Assembly: GCF_022024035.1 (NCBI RefSeq)
Contig: NZ_CP091787.1
Span: forward strand, 620,001 to 684,000
From: Prevotella sp. E13-17
Lineage (GTDB): Bacteria > Bacteroidota > Bacteroidia > Bacteroidales > Bacteroidaceae
Direction of reading: 5' to 3'
Length of the DNA stretch: 64,000 nucleotides
A program made the position numbers and the translations under genes. The notes below the pieces were generated by a model. That model saw only the letters and a program-made list of their open reading frames with translations, did no database searches and was not told the origin of the DNA. This document shows positions 36,801 to 43,973 of this stretch, one piece after another. The number at the start of each line of letters is the position of its first letter. Within the stretch, counting starts at the first letter, position 1.

Positions 36801-37277
36801 AGACCGTTGTTCAGTAATACAATTGTCCTCGTTGATACCGACAGGTGCTTCACAGACATTCAGTGGTATCACCGCAACAACAGCTCTGAGGCATGGAAAC
36901 CCATACCAGGTGCCACTGGTCACTACTATCGTCCGGAGAACGGTGCTAAGCTGGAAGGCGAGTATTTCGTCAGCGCAAAGATGAACGGCGAACCCACCTA
37001 CACATGCGCTCAGTACGATATGGAGACACTCTACGGCGAACCCACACAGACGGCAAAGGTACGTGCTTACCCGAACCCCGTTGTCAACTCCACAACAATC
37101 ACCGTCGAAGGCTTTGATAAGTATGAACATGACCTGCGTATTGTCAATCTCAAGGGCATAGAGATGGCAAGGAAATGCTTCCAGGGCAACGAGGTAACCA
37201 TAGACATGAGCAGCTACCCAGGCGGTAACTACTTGTTCTATGTGGACGGCATCGTTGTCAAGGTGATAAAAAAATAA
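30861..37277 (+). CDS. Giant modular surface protein, type IX secretion substrate
   Basis: 2138 residues from the ATG at 30861, chosen because it starts the signal peptide MRNRFKQLMLVALIVFGATG...AWAQ. Order of parts: a unique N-terminal domain; four InlB-type B repeats (about 229-530; TGYTFQGYYTEANGKGTKYY, TTLYAYW); two long tandem modules (about 533-1143); Ig-like and MBG-type repeats (about 1360-1770; LTITAENKTVIYG, YTITPSGQTSTNYEIT); a linker; and a C-terminal type IX sorting domain (about 2065-2138; VRAYPNPVVNSTTITVEG, GIEMARKCF, YPGGNYLFYVDG, VKVIKK). It is exported by Sec, then moved across the outer membrane by the PorSS/T9SS. A role in adhesion or glycan binding is plausible but unproven. 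Confidence 0.9.
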   Translation: MRNRFKQLMLVALIVFGATGAWAQVTQGPWTYMDYRTGCCGRDDNPAISFNGLNNSHWATVEGPWCDGDGVGFTVKSGKANKNQKNGVFSTYYIDQTLESYSRRVLTWTFVLGSQSKKHYSNTCLYGLQGTWQDINALTVDFTEEYYNKTGSDKLLAQFRNIALNDKGVFTSNYVKTFTFDNSGNASSATKSWCLLLTHVVSSADPVDGMHEWGSFRHVSATWTTYYYKYVTFNANGGSGSMNRQTVENSAKLTANAFSRTGYAFDGWATSTSGSKAYDNQGDISATSGSKGNVTLYARWKANTYTVTFNQQSGTGGSGSTTATYAAAMPKITVPNRTGYTFQGYYTEANGKGTKYYNANGTSAKNWDKIAATTLYAYWTANTYTVTLNQQSGTGGSGSTTATYAAAMPKITVPTRSSYTFGGYYTEAKGKGTKYYNANGTSAKNWDKTAATTLYAYWAPVPYAITYNLEGGTDTGNPTSYNIETETFTLKAPVREDYTFLGWTGSNGEEVQLTVTIAKGSTEGKSYTAHWEANDAILQELHTALGEKAWTGYGVNTGVISYSRGDEPKEFRATIMGGTYTFDIPFRDVNSITKTLNTDGSATYTLNVSLPAQTGMASETLRVTLKDGEITGMESENAGLEMSKEGAEITDWAALQTAINNGGVIKLTADITATPADAALTVPAGKTVVLDLNGFTINRAMTAPAANGSVIVNNGTLAIQTTNGGKITGGKTTGNGGGILNNGVLTLYGGEITGNKASGMGGGVYNAAAAPAGFWMTGGLIDGNTAGSFAAIGGDVTFSNMAIVQVNATGSTVSNTTAKTGMVKYDYIQPVMPDMEKFGILSELYAALGNETWTGYGVNTGVISYSRGDEVNEFRATFMGGNYTLDVPFGDFTAASKVENEDGSFTYTLELPLPAYTGLSSETVKITIKDGEITGLQSENAGLDMNKEAGEITGWAALQAAVNNGGVIKLTTDVTATSTDAALTVPAGKTVVIDLNGHTLNRTLTTPTANGSVIINNGTLAIMDNAGNGKITGGNTLSIGGGVLNNGAFTLYGGEITGNKASDAGGGVYNTAAELPGGFWMTGGLIDGNTASVSAAIGGKVIFNKQAAVQVNADGTVVDINTAAANMMSYSYIRPALPSVDQMMTTPAQQASGAWQAYMPAGNRMLRVTYKDEPKLAWVDKDKQPVTAITGYHGFQSLVAIPNIKASNKFFEAVMAGTSVLEAFSSNQDVVSVVGIGSFSINGVGEADLAAIHRNDADFKYDSVAFHVTVLAPDTLKLKTNNAEWGTVAAVTPLTDSIHVGEDNKFFAVPGAVMKVQAAPAKGFHLRNWSNGAAVDATLRANVQVQGNTDLLAFFAPDTVLAVVTKEPQIFDTLMYNGAPQTILANGTAIGGQFKYSTDSVEWSTELPQIKDAGTHDIFYYVDSTDVLHRCLPVQKAKVTIAKAPLTITAENKTVIYGNAAPGFSVSYNGLKGEDLPADVLMGELAYACDYAVGSNVGPYTITPSGQTSTNYEITYVNGTLNVLKAAPSFTVPTANTLTYNGESQTLVTTGDSNDGTLAYTLDPNDDENWVAYSPYAKEAGTYNIYYKLIGDGNHTDSIAPEPVAVTIAKAALTITADGKSVTYTDPVPAYTVTYAGWQGEDNEDVLTGEIAYACEYTPTANAGEYDIVPSGVSNPNYDITFVNGKVTVSKAALTITADNKEIIYGDEAPDYTAVFEGWKNEEDETVLNKIGYTCAYEQGSSVGTYSITPVAEAQNYDITIVPATLTVNKATVKVSGAEAQVAKIADGNTTAVVLNAGELEGIKLSDAIAHNTTATFSDATVGENKTITLSYELTGDAALLANYDLTPTSETFTTGGVIIEGFVPAEEGDTEKKDMKIQEGIEVYAYGYCDGSGYSIPYHLKSGNPDQYKIEYEDSRFTDVDWTPLPTTGKDGTIFVDIPVDLPTGDYTMTVQFRDSRFTWLESKALNVSFHVNLPETYVRPLFSNTIVLVDTDRCFTDIQWYHRNNSSEAWKPIPGATGHYYRPENGAKLEGEYFVSAKMNGEPTYTCAQYDMETLYGEPTQTAKVRAYPNPVVNSTTITVEGFDKYEHDLRIVNLKGIEMARKCFQGNEVTIDMSSYPGGNYLFYVDGIVVKVIKK
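32459..34290 (+). repeat. Tandem duplication of a ~300-residue module inside the giant surface protein
   Basis: The two copies (about 32459-33364 and 33365-34290) share long identical stretches such as WTGYGVNTGVISYSRGDE, KTVVxDLNG and LYGGEITGNKAS. The first part of each is beta-rich. The second is a parallel-helix-like region (GGGVLNNG, GGGVYN, GFWMTGGLIDGNTA). DNA is still alike enough to allow unequal recombination. Confidence 0.88.
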
Positions 37278-37340
37278 AACACAGAAGAAAATCGTGTTTT
37301 GTAGATGATGTTCAAAATAGCAACTAGAAATATTAATAAT

Positions 37341-38780
37341 ATGCGAACAAAATATTTTCTTACCATCATTGCTGCTGCATTGGCTGTCACAGCCAATGCA
37401 CAGCAGAGCCTTCATGACAACTATGTAGGCGCTTCGGTCGGAGGTGGTCTCAATACGATGCTCTACGAGACTGCTCACGGTCATCAGGACTTGGGTATGG
37501 GAATCGGTGCAGGCTTGTTCTATGGCCGGTTCTTCAACAAAACCATCGGACTGGGTTTAGGCCTGCAGTACAACAGGGCAAACGCTTATACTACCTACAA
37601 CTGGAAAGAGGTGACCAACGGTCTCATCCACCCCGACAACCCCAACACGACGTATAACCTGATGACGGGGTTCGACAACTTTAAGGAACGCCAGAGCATT
37701 GGCTATCTCTCCATTCCCGTTGAGGTGCTGTTTCGCAAAGCGCTCAACAGTCGTCTAAGCATGATTGGCGGCGTGGGTATGGCACTTGACTTTCCGCTGA
37801 AGGGCAAGTATGTGGCAAAAAGTGGTTCGTATTCTACGACGGGTGTCTTTCCTGAGATAACTGATGATGTCTTCCACGACATGCCCGAACATGGGTTCAG
37901 CACCTACACCACTACGCAGGGTGCCAAGTTCAATAACTACAGCAAGGTGGGCGCCTCGGTTATTGGAGACATCGGTGCCCGCATGGCGCTCAACGACAAC
38001 CTTGGGCTCTATGTTGGTATTTACGCTGGCTATGGGGTCACCAACCTGCTGAGTGACGATAAGCAAGAAATTATGCTCTCTATCAATGATACGGATCCTT
38101 CTGTCATTGATTACCGCGGTACGTTCGACAGTAGAGAGTGCAGCAAGGTCAACCTGCTACGCTGCGGCCTGAAGGTGGCTATAGACTTTGGATGGTCAGG
38201 CAGAAGCGGCAAGGCTGCAAAGGACAAGGTACAAACTGTTTCGCTTGATGATGAGCTGCGCATCGCTGCTGAAAAGGCACGTCAGGACAGCATTGCCAAT
38301 GCTAGGGCTAAGGCTGAATCAGAGCGGCTGGCCCGTGAAAAGGCTCTGCGCGACAGATTGGCTGCCGAGAAAGCGGCACAAGAGGCAGAGGCGGCTAAGA
38401 TGGCTGCAGAGAAGGCACGTGTCGAAGCTCTCAAGAAGAAGGTGGAATTGGTCAACGTGCACTTTGATATTGCTGGAACAGACATGCACTTCCAGGAGGG
38501 CGAGCAGCTTATAGTGGATGATATATGCCGCGTCATGGCGAAAGATCCTTCGATGAAGATTGTCATCACAGGTCATACTGACAATACGGGCAGTGCGAAG
38601 AAGAACCGGCGCGTATGGGGTATGAAGCGTGCTGAGGCTCTCCGAGACTATATGGTGGACAAGGGTGTGCCTGCCAGTCAGATTCGCTGCGAATCGAAGG
38701 GCGAGACAGAGCCTGTGGCAGACAATGCGACTCGTCAAGGACGTGCCCTCAACCGTCGTGCCAACATCCGCTTTGAATAA
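37341..38780 (+). CDS. OmpA-family outer membrane protein
   Basis: 479 residues from the ATG at 37341 (MRTKYFLTIIAAALAVTANAQ signal peptide); an upstream in-frame Met at 37305 lacks a signal-like start. The N-terminal part (about 22-290) is a beta-barrel-type porin domain with aromatic-glycine strands (GLGLGLQYNRANAYTTY). A charged alanine-rich coiled coil follows (about 300-370; EKARQDSIANARAKAESE). The C-terminal OmpA peptidoglycan-binding domain has VNVHFDIAGTDMHF, VITGHTDNTGSAKKN, RAEALRDYMVDKGV and NRRANIRFE. It links the outer membrane to the wall. It follows the giant protein by 63 bp and ends at a strong terminator. Confidence 0.92.
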   Translation: MRTKYFLTIIAAALAVTANAQQSLHDNYVGASVGGGLNTMLYETAHGHQDLGMGIGAGLFYGRFFNKTIGLGLGLQYNRANAYTTYNWKEVTNGLIHPDNPNTTYNLMTGFDNFKERQSIGYLSIPVEVLFRKALNSRLSMIGGVGMALDFPLKGKYVAKSGSYSTTGVFPEITDDVFHDMPEHGFSTYTTTQGAKFNNYSKVGASVIGDIGARMALNDNLGLYVGIYAGYGVTNLLSDDKQEIMLSINDTDPSVIDYRGTFDSRECSKVNLLRCGLKVAIDFGWSGRSGKAAKDKVQTVSLDDELRIAAEKARQDSIANARAKAESERLAREKALRDRLAAEKAAQEAEAAKMAAEKARVEALKKKVELVNVHFDIAGTDMHFQEGEQLIVDDICRVMAKDPSMKIVITGHTDNTGSAKKNRRVWGMKRAEALRDYMVDKGVPASQIRCESKGETEPVADNATRQGRALNRRANIRFE

Positions 38781-38837
38781 GTAACTGGGAAACGTTTGAC
38801 GCGGAACGGTCTCTGATAAAGAGAGCAAGCGATTACT

Positions 38838-38876
38838 AAGAAAAAAACTGCGATGGCATGTCGCAGTTTTTTTCTT
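38838..38876. terminator. Bidirectional terminator between OmpA and chromate transporter genes
   Basis: The inverted repeat AAGAAAAAAACTGCGA / TCGCAGTTTTTTTCTT with a 6-nt loop has A and T runs within the arms, so it can work on both strands. It separates the convergent OmpA-like gene and the chromate transporter pair. Confidence 0.88.
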
Positions 38877-38921
38877 ACCTGTATGTGAGAGAATCTCTAT
38901 TAAAAGAAAAAGAAAGGTTGA

Positions 38922-39497
38922 CTAATATAGCAGCAGGAGTCCGGCAAATCCGCTCATCACAATCATTTTGATGGGGTTTACCTTGAAGAACATGGTGCCA
39001 ACGAAGGTGGCAACAAACAGCATGACGCTGATGACAAACTGCCACATGTTCTCATCGGGTGTAGAGAAATTGTCTTTTGTACACAAAAGTAGTGTTGCTG
39101 CGGCCAACAAACCTACTACGGCGGGGCGTAGTCCTGTGAAGATTGATTGTACGCTGTTGGTCTTCATGTATTTCATAAACATCTTGCTGATGAGTATCAT
39201 CAGAACGAACGAAGGCAGCATCAGTGCAAATGTTGCTGTGGCAGAACCAAGCACAGACATTCCTATGCCGTAGCCCGCATTGTGACAGGCTGTGTAGCCA
39301 CAATAAGTGGCAGAGTTGATGCCAATAGGCCCGGGTGTCATTTGACTGACAGCCACGATGTCTGTAAACTGAGATGTTGTCATCCAGCCCCAGTGATGCA
39401 CCACTTCGCTTTGAATCAGCGACAGCATGCCATAGCCTCCTCCGAAGCCGAAGAGACCAATCTTAAAGAATGTAATAAATAGATAAAGGTATATCAT
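38922..39497 (-). CDS. Chromate transporter family protein, second half-size subunit
   Basis: 191 residues with about 6 membrane helices. The start at 39497 was chosen because it aligns with the family N terminus (YLYLFITFFKIGLFGFGGGYGML), 2 bp after the stop of the upstream half; the longer frame upstream lies inside that gene. CHR-family motifs are FGFGGGYGMLSLI, TPGPIGINSATYCGY and FTGLRPAVVGLLAAA. Together with the 39500-40042 product it forms a two-gene version of ChrA. The family exports chromate in some bacteria; the physiological substrate here is unknown. Confidence 0.9.
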   Translation of the reverse strand: MIYLYLFITFFKIGLFGFGGGYGMLSLIQSEVVHHWGWMTTSQFTDIVAVSQMTPGPIGINSATYCGYTACHNAGYGIGMSVLGSATATFALMLPSFVLMILISKMFMKYMKTNSVQSIFTGLRPAVVGLLAAATLLLCTKDNFSTPDENMWQFVISVMLFVATFVGTMFFKVNPIKMIVMSGFAGLLLLY

Positions 39498-39499
39498 TA

Positions 39500-40042
39500 T
39501 TAAATTGTCGGTTTGATATATTTTCCATAGCACCATCCGCAAATGCCTGCAGCCAGGATGATATAGATGGGCGAAACACCCAATAGCCAGATGAGCAATG
39601 CACCTCCAAGGGGTATCCAACAGTTAGCCCATGACACGTGGGCGCTCTTGGCGAGATTAAATGTGGGCACGGCGATGAGTGCCACCACTGCCGGACGGAT
39701 GCCACGGAAGATTGAAGCTACGATGGGATTGTCTTGAAACTCGTGGAAGAACATGGCGATGCCCAGGATGATCAGGAACGAGGGTAGGGCTGTTCCAATA
39801 GCAGTCGCTGCGGCACCACGCAGTTTGCGCAGTTTATAGCCAATAAAAATACTCGTGTTAATAGCAAACACGCCTGGACAACTCTGGGCAATGGCAATGA
39901 TGTCAAGGAACTCCTCTTTTGTCACCCATTGCTTCTTGTTCACCACCTCTTCCTCTATTAAAGGTATCATGGCATATCCACCCCCGAGGGTGAATATGCC
40001 AATCTTAAAGAAGGTCTTAAATGATTCTAAATATATGTTCAC
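39500..40042 (-). CDS. Chromate transporter family protein, first half-size subunit
   Basis: 180 residues with about 6 membrane helices. Motifs are FKIGIFTLGGGYAMIPLI, FLDIIAIAQSCPGVFAINTS (about residue 45-65), GIRPAVVALIAVPTF. It is homologous to the next gene downstream, 2 bp away, so the two arose by duplication and probably pair in the membrane with opposite orientation. The gene begins 25 bp after purL on the same strand and may be read from the purL promoter. Confidence 0.9.
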   Translation of the reverse strand: MNIYLESFKTFFKIGIFTLGGGYAMIPLIEEEVVNKKQWVTKEEFLDIIAIAQSCPGVFAINTSIFIGYKLRKLRGAAATAIGTALPSFLIILGIAMFFHEFQDNPIVASIFRGIRPAVVALIAVPTFNLAKSAHVSWANCWIPLGGALLIWLLGVSPIYIILAAGICGWCYGKYIKPTI

Positions 40043-40067
40043 TTCAGTGCGGTCTGTTATTCACTTA

Positions 40068-43000
40068 TCACTTATGTTCCTCCACCCACTTGCGTGCATT
40101 CACGAAGGCTTCAATCCATGGGGTCACCTCGTCGTTGCGACGGTCGGCGGGATACCAGGCATTCTGCCAAGGGAATACGGCACGCTCCAAGTGAGGCATC
40201 ATGCACAGATGACGACCATCCTCCGAGCAGATACCTGCTACGTTATAGTCAGAGCCGTTAGGATTAGCGGGATAGCCAGCATAGTTGTACTTAGCAATCA
40301 CGTTGTAGGCACTCTCTGCCTCGGGCAACTGGAACTTACCCTCTCCGTGAGCTACCCACAGACCGAGCTTGTTGCCGCTCAGCGAACCGAACATCACGCT
40401 GTTGTTCTGAGGTATGCTCAGGCTGATGAACTCACTCTCGAACTTGTGACTGTCGTTGTGCAGCATCTTAGCACCCTTAGCACCAGTCAAACCAAGCTCT
40501 ACCATCAGCTGGCATCCGTTGCAGATACCCAGTGACAGGGTGTCCTTGCGGGCATAGAACTTATCCAGGGCTTCCTTAGCCTTGGGGTTGAAGAGGAAGG
40601 CACCAGCCCAACCCTTGGCCGAGCCAAGCACGTCGGAGTTAGAGAATCCACCGCAGAACACGATCATGTTGATGTCCTCGAGTGTCTCACGACCAGAAAT
40701 CAGGTCGGTCATCATCACGTCCTTCACATCGAAGCCGGCCAGATAGAGACAGTATGCCATCTCGCGCTCACCGTTGGTACCCTTCTCACGGATAATGGCA
40801 GCCTTGACACCAGTCATCTCACGACGGTCGGCAGAGATACCATATTGAGCCAACTTACCAGTGAAGTCCTTGTTAAACTTCATCTCGACAGGCTGCTTCT
40901 TATAGTTCTCGAAACGCTCCTTGGCCTTGCCATTGAAGCTCTGCTTGCGGTCGAGCAGATATGATGTCTTGTACCATGTGTCACGGAGTGCGTCGATGTC
41001 GAAGGTCAGCTCCTCATCACCGGCCTTCACCACGATGCTGCGGCTCTCAGGTACTGAGTAACCAATCTTGGCAAAGCCTACGCCCTGCTCTTCCATGAAC
41101 TCAGCAAACTCCTGTTTGTGCTCATCGCTCACCTCGATAACCACACCTGGGTTCTCAGCGAAGAGTGCTTTTACGACATCACCGTTCTTGCAGATGTCGT
41201 GCAGGTTGATGTGCAGACCACCCTTTTGGTTGGCGAAGCACATCTCAAGCAGGGTGGTGATGAGACCACCGGCAGAGATGTCGTGACCAGCCATGATCCA
41301 CCCCTTCTCGATAAGTTGCTGGACAGCCATGAAGGCATCAGCAAAGTACTCTGCATTCTTCACCGTAGGCACATCGTCGCCCACCTTGCCTAAACTCTGG
41401 GCAAAGGCAGAACCGCCCAGACGTTGTTCGTCGAACGAGAAGTCGATGTGATAGAGTGATGCGTTCTTATCATTAACTAATACAGGTGATACCACCTTCT
41501 TGATATCAGAAACCTCACCGCCGGCACTGACGATGACCGTGCCCGGAGAGATGATCTTTTCGCCGTTAGGATACTGCTGACTCAAAGACAGCGAGTCCTT
41601 ACCCGTAGGTACGTTGATGTGCAGTTCGCAGCAGAAATCGCTCAATGCCTTCACACCAGCATACAGACGGGCATCCTCTCCCTCCTGAGAGCGACATGGC
41701 CACATCCAGTTGGCTGAGAGACTCAAAGAGTCCATACCCTCTGCCAGAGGAGCCCATACAATATTGGTGAGTGCCTCGGCAACCGACAGTACAGAACCGG
41801 CAGCGGGATTAGCCAGACCAGCCTGAGGGGCATGACCGAGAGCGGTAGCGATACCCTTCACACCACGATAGTCGAGGGCTACCACACCACAGTCGCTCAA
41901 TGGCAACTGAATCTCACCCTGACACTGCTGACGGGCAATCTTGCCTGTTACAGAACGGTCCACCTTGTTGGTCAACCAGTCCTTACATGCCACAGCCTCC
42001 AGCTGGAGCACGCGGTCGAGGTATTCGTTAATCTTATCCTGACTGTAGGTCACGTCGTCGTAGTGGCGCTCTACAGTGTTATCTTTCATGATGGTCTTGG
42101 GCGAGTGACCAAACATCTGAGCCACGTCGAGGTCGAAAGGCTTCACACCATCGCCCTGTTTGAACGAGAAGTGAGCATCGCCAGTGGTCTCACCAACCAC
42201 ATACAGTGGCGCACGCTCGCGCTCAGCAATCTTACGTACATGTTCGATGTGCTTTTCATCAATGAGCAAGCCCATGCGCTCCTGACTCTCGTTGGCAATA
42301 ATCTCCTTTGAACTCAAGGTCTTGTCACCAATAGGCAGTTTGGTCATGTCAATCTCACCACCACACTCCTCAACGAGTTCTGACAAGCAGTTCAAGTGAC
42401 CGGCCGAACCATGGTCGTGGATACTTACAACGGGGTTCACATCCTCCTCACAGAGTGCACGCACCAGGTTGTAGGCACGCTTCTGCATCTCAGGGTTGGC
42501 ACGCTGCACGGCGTTCAGCTCGATGCCATTGCTGTAGCGACCTGTATCTACAGACGATACAGAACCGCCACCAAGACCGATGCGGTAGTTGTCACCACCT
42601 ACAACGACCACCTTGTTACCCTTCTGAGGTTCTTTCTTCAGACAGTCGCGCTTAGTGCCGTAACCCACGCCGCCAGCCAGCATGATCACCTTGTCGTAGG
42701 CATACTTGGTGTCGTTGGGTTCCTGATGCTCGAAGGTCAGTACAGAACCGCAGATCAGTGGCTGACCGAACTTGTTGCCGAAGTCAGAAGCACCATTCGA
42801 AGCCTTGATCAGGATCTGCTCAGGTGTCTGATACAACCACTGACGAACAGGGATAATGTTCTCCCAGTCACGAGTCAGCTGGTCGTCGTCGGTCAAACGG
42901 GGATAGGCAGTCATATACACTGCCGTACCAGCGATAGGCCATGAACCTACACCACCACCCATACGGTCGCGGATCTCACCACCCGTACCAGTAGCAGCAC

Positions 43001-43778
43001 CATTGAATGGCTCAACGGTTGTGGGGAAGTTGTGGGTCTCGGCCTTCAGCGAGATCACACTCTCTATATCCTTCACCTGGAAGTAGTCGCTGGTGCTCTG
43101 GTCCTTTGGTGCGAACTGCTCTACGACGGGACCCTGTGCGAAAGCCACATTGTCTTTGTAGGCAGAGAGAATCTTGTTGGGGTTCTCCTGTGTCGTCTTC
43201 TTGATCATGGCGAAGAGCGAACTCTCCATCTCCTTGCCGTCGATGATAAACGTACCGCCGAAAATCTTATGACGGCAGTGCTCAGAGTTGATCTGGGCGA
43301 AACCGAAAATCTCAGAGTCGGTCAGTGGACGGCCGTTTTGCTTCTCCAGTCCGTGCAGATAGTCGATCTCCTCGGGTGAGAGAGCCAGGCCCTCTTGCTC
43401 GTTGTATTCCTCCAGATTATCTACATACTTGATGGGCTCTGGCTGAATGTTGATAGTGAAGATTTCTTGATTCAGTCCTTCATACATGCGCTGCAGCATT
43501 TCGTCGTGCTCAGCATCTTTCGAATCGACAGCGAAGTACTCTTCTATACGAGAAATGCCGCTGAGTCCCATGTTCTGAGTAATCTCAACAGCATTTGTTG
43601 ACCAAGGGGTCACCATTTCGCGACGTGGACCGACGAAGAATCCTTCCATCGTCTGGGCATCAACAGGCTCGGCATTGCCGTAAAGCCAACAAAGTTCCTG
43701 TACTTCTGCTTGATTGAGCTGATGATCCACTTCGGTGGCTATCACGCTCTTAGCGGGGGTTTTGAAGAAAAGAATCAT
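40068..43778 (-). CDS. purL: Phosphoribosylformylglycinamidine synthase, single-chain form
   Basis: Converts FGAR to FGAM with ATP and glutamine in de novo purine synthesis. The 1236 residues match the long one-chain PurL. Parts in order: an N-terminal PurS-like domain; linker with INSEHCRHKIFGG; two AIR-synthase-like halves (LKAETHNFPTTVEPFNGAATG, VGGDNYRIGLGGG, CGVVALDYRG, PTGKDSLSLSQ); and a C-terminal class I glutaminase with the nucleophile in LGICNGCQLMVELG and the late PHLERAVFPWQ motif. The promoter lies at 43823-43854. Two chromate-transporter genes follow. Confidence 0.97.
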   Translation of the reverse strand: MILFFKTPAKSVIATEVDHQLNQAEVQELCWLYGNAEPVDAQTMEGFFVGPRREMVTPWSTNAVEITQNMGLSGISRIEEYFAVDSKDAEHDEMLQRMYEGLNQEIFTINIQPEPIKYVDNLEEYNEQEGLALSPEEIDYLHGLEKQNGRPLTDSEIFGFAQINSEHCRHKIFGGTFIIDGKEMESSLFAMIKKTTQENPNKILSAYKDNVAFAQGPVVEQFAPKDQSTSDYFQVKDIESVISLKAETHNFPTTVEPFNGAATGTGGEIRDRMGGGVGSWPIAGTAVYMTAYPRLTDDDQLTRDWENIIPVRQWLYQTPEQILIKASNGASDFGNKFGQPLICGSVLTFEHQEPNDTKYAYDKVIMLAGGVGYGTKRDCLKKEPQKGNKVVVVGGDNYRIGLGGGSVSSVDTGRYSNGIELNAVQRANPEMQKRAYNLVRALCEEDVNPVVSIHDHGSAGHLNCLSELVEECGGEIDMTKLPIGDKTLSSKEIIANESQERMGLLIDEKHIEHVRKIAERERAPLYVVGETTGDAHFSFKQGDGVKPFDLDVAQMFGHSPKTIMKDNTVERHYDDVTYSQDKINEYLDRVLQLEAVACKDWLTNKVDRSVTGKIARQQCQGEIQLPLSDCGVVALDYRGVKGIATALGHAPQAGLANPAAGSVLSVAEALTNIVWAPLAEGMDSLSLSANWMWPCRSQEGEDARLYAGVKALSDFCCELHINVPTGKDSLSLSQQYPNGEKIISPGTVIVSAGGEVSDIKKVVSPVLVNDKNASLYHIDFSFDEQRLGGSAFAQSLGKVGDDVPTVKNAEYFADAFMAVQQLIEKGWIMAGHDISAGGLITTLLEMCFANQKGGLHINLHDICKNGDVVKALFAENPGVVIEVSDEHKQEFAEFMEEQGVGFAKIGYSVPESRSIVVKAGDEELTFDIDALRDTWYKTSYLLDRKQSFNGKAKERFENYKKQPVEMKFNKDFTGKLAQYGISADRREMTGVKAAIIREKGTNGEREMAYCLYLAGFDVKDVMMTDLISGRETLEDINMIVFCGGFSNSDVLGSAKGWAGAFLFNPKAKEALDKFYARKDTLSLGICNGCQLMVELGLTGAKGAKMLHNDSHKFESEFISLSIPQNNSVMFGSLSGNKLGLWVAHGEGKFQLPEAESAYNVIAKYNYAGYPANPNGSDYNVAGICSEDGRHLCMMPHLERAVFPWQNAWYPADRRNDEVTPWIEAFVNARKWVEEHK

Positions 43779-43822
43779 AATTTCTTATTAACCTTATTAA
43801 TATAGATGATTTAATTTTGCTG

Positions 43823-43854
43823 CAAAGGTACAAAAAATCAAGTGAACGCCCAAA
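43823..43854 (-). promoter_or_regulatory. Promoter of purL
   Basis: On the minus strand TTTG (43851-43854), a 20-bp spacer and TACCTTTG (43823-43830) lie about 45 bp upstream of the purL start. I see no purine riboswitch in the short leader. Confidence 0.78.
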
Positions 43855-43913
43855 AAATACAGCTATAATCCATCGATTTATAATTATAATAACATCAATA
43901 ATGGCTATTATTT

Positions 43914-43944
43914 TTTGCGATTATATGAAAACTTAGTATCTTTG
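43914..43944 (+). promoter_or_regulatory. Promoter of murF-alr
   Basis: TTTG (43914-43917), a 19-bp spacer and TATCTTTG (43937-43944) followed by CAGG lie 29 bp before the start codon. It is divergent from the purL promoter. Confidence 0.8.
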
Positions 43945-43973
43945 CAGGCAAAATAGGACGTAAATAGAATACG

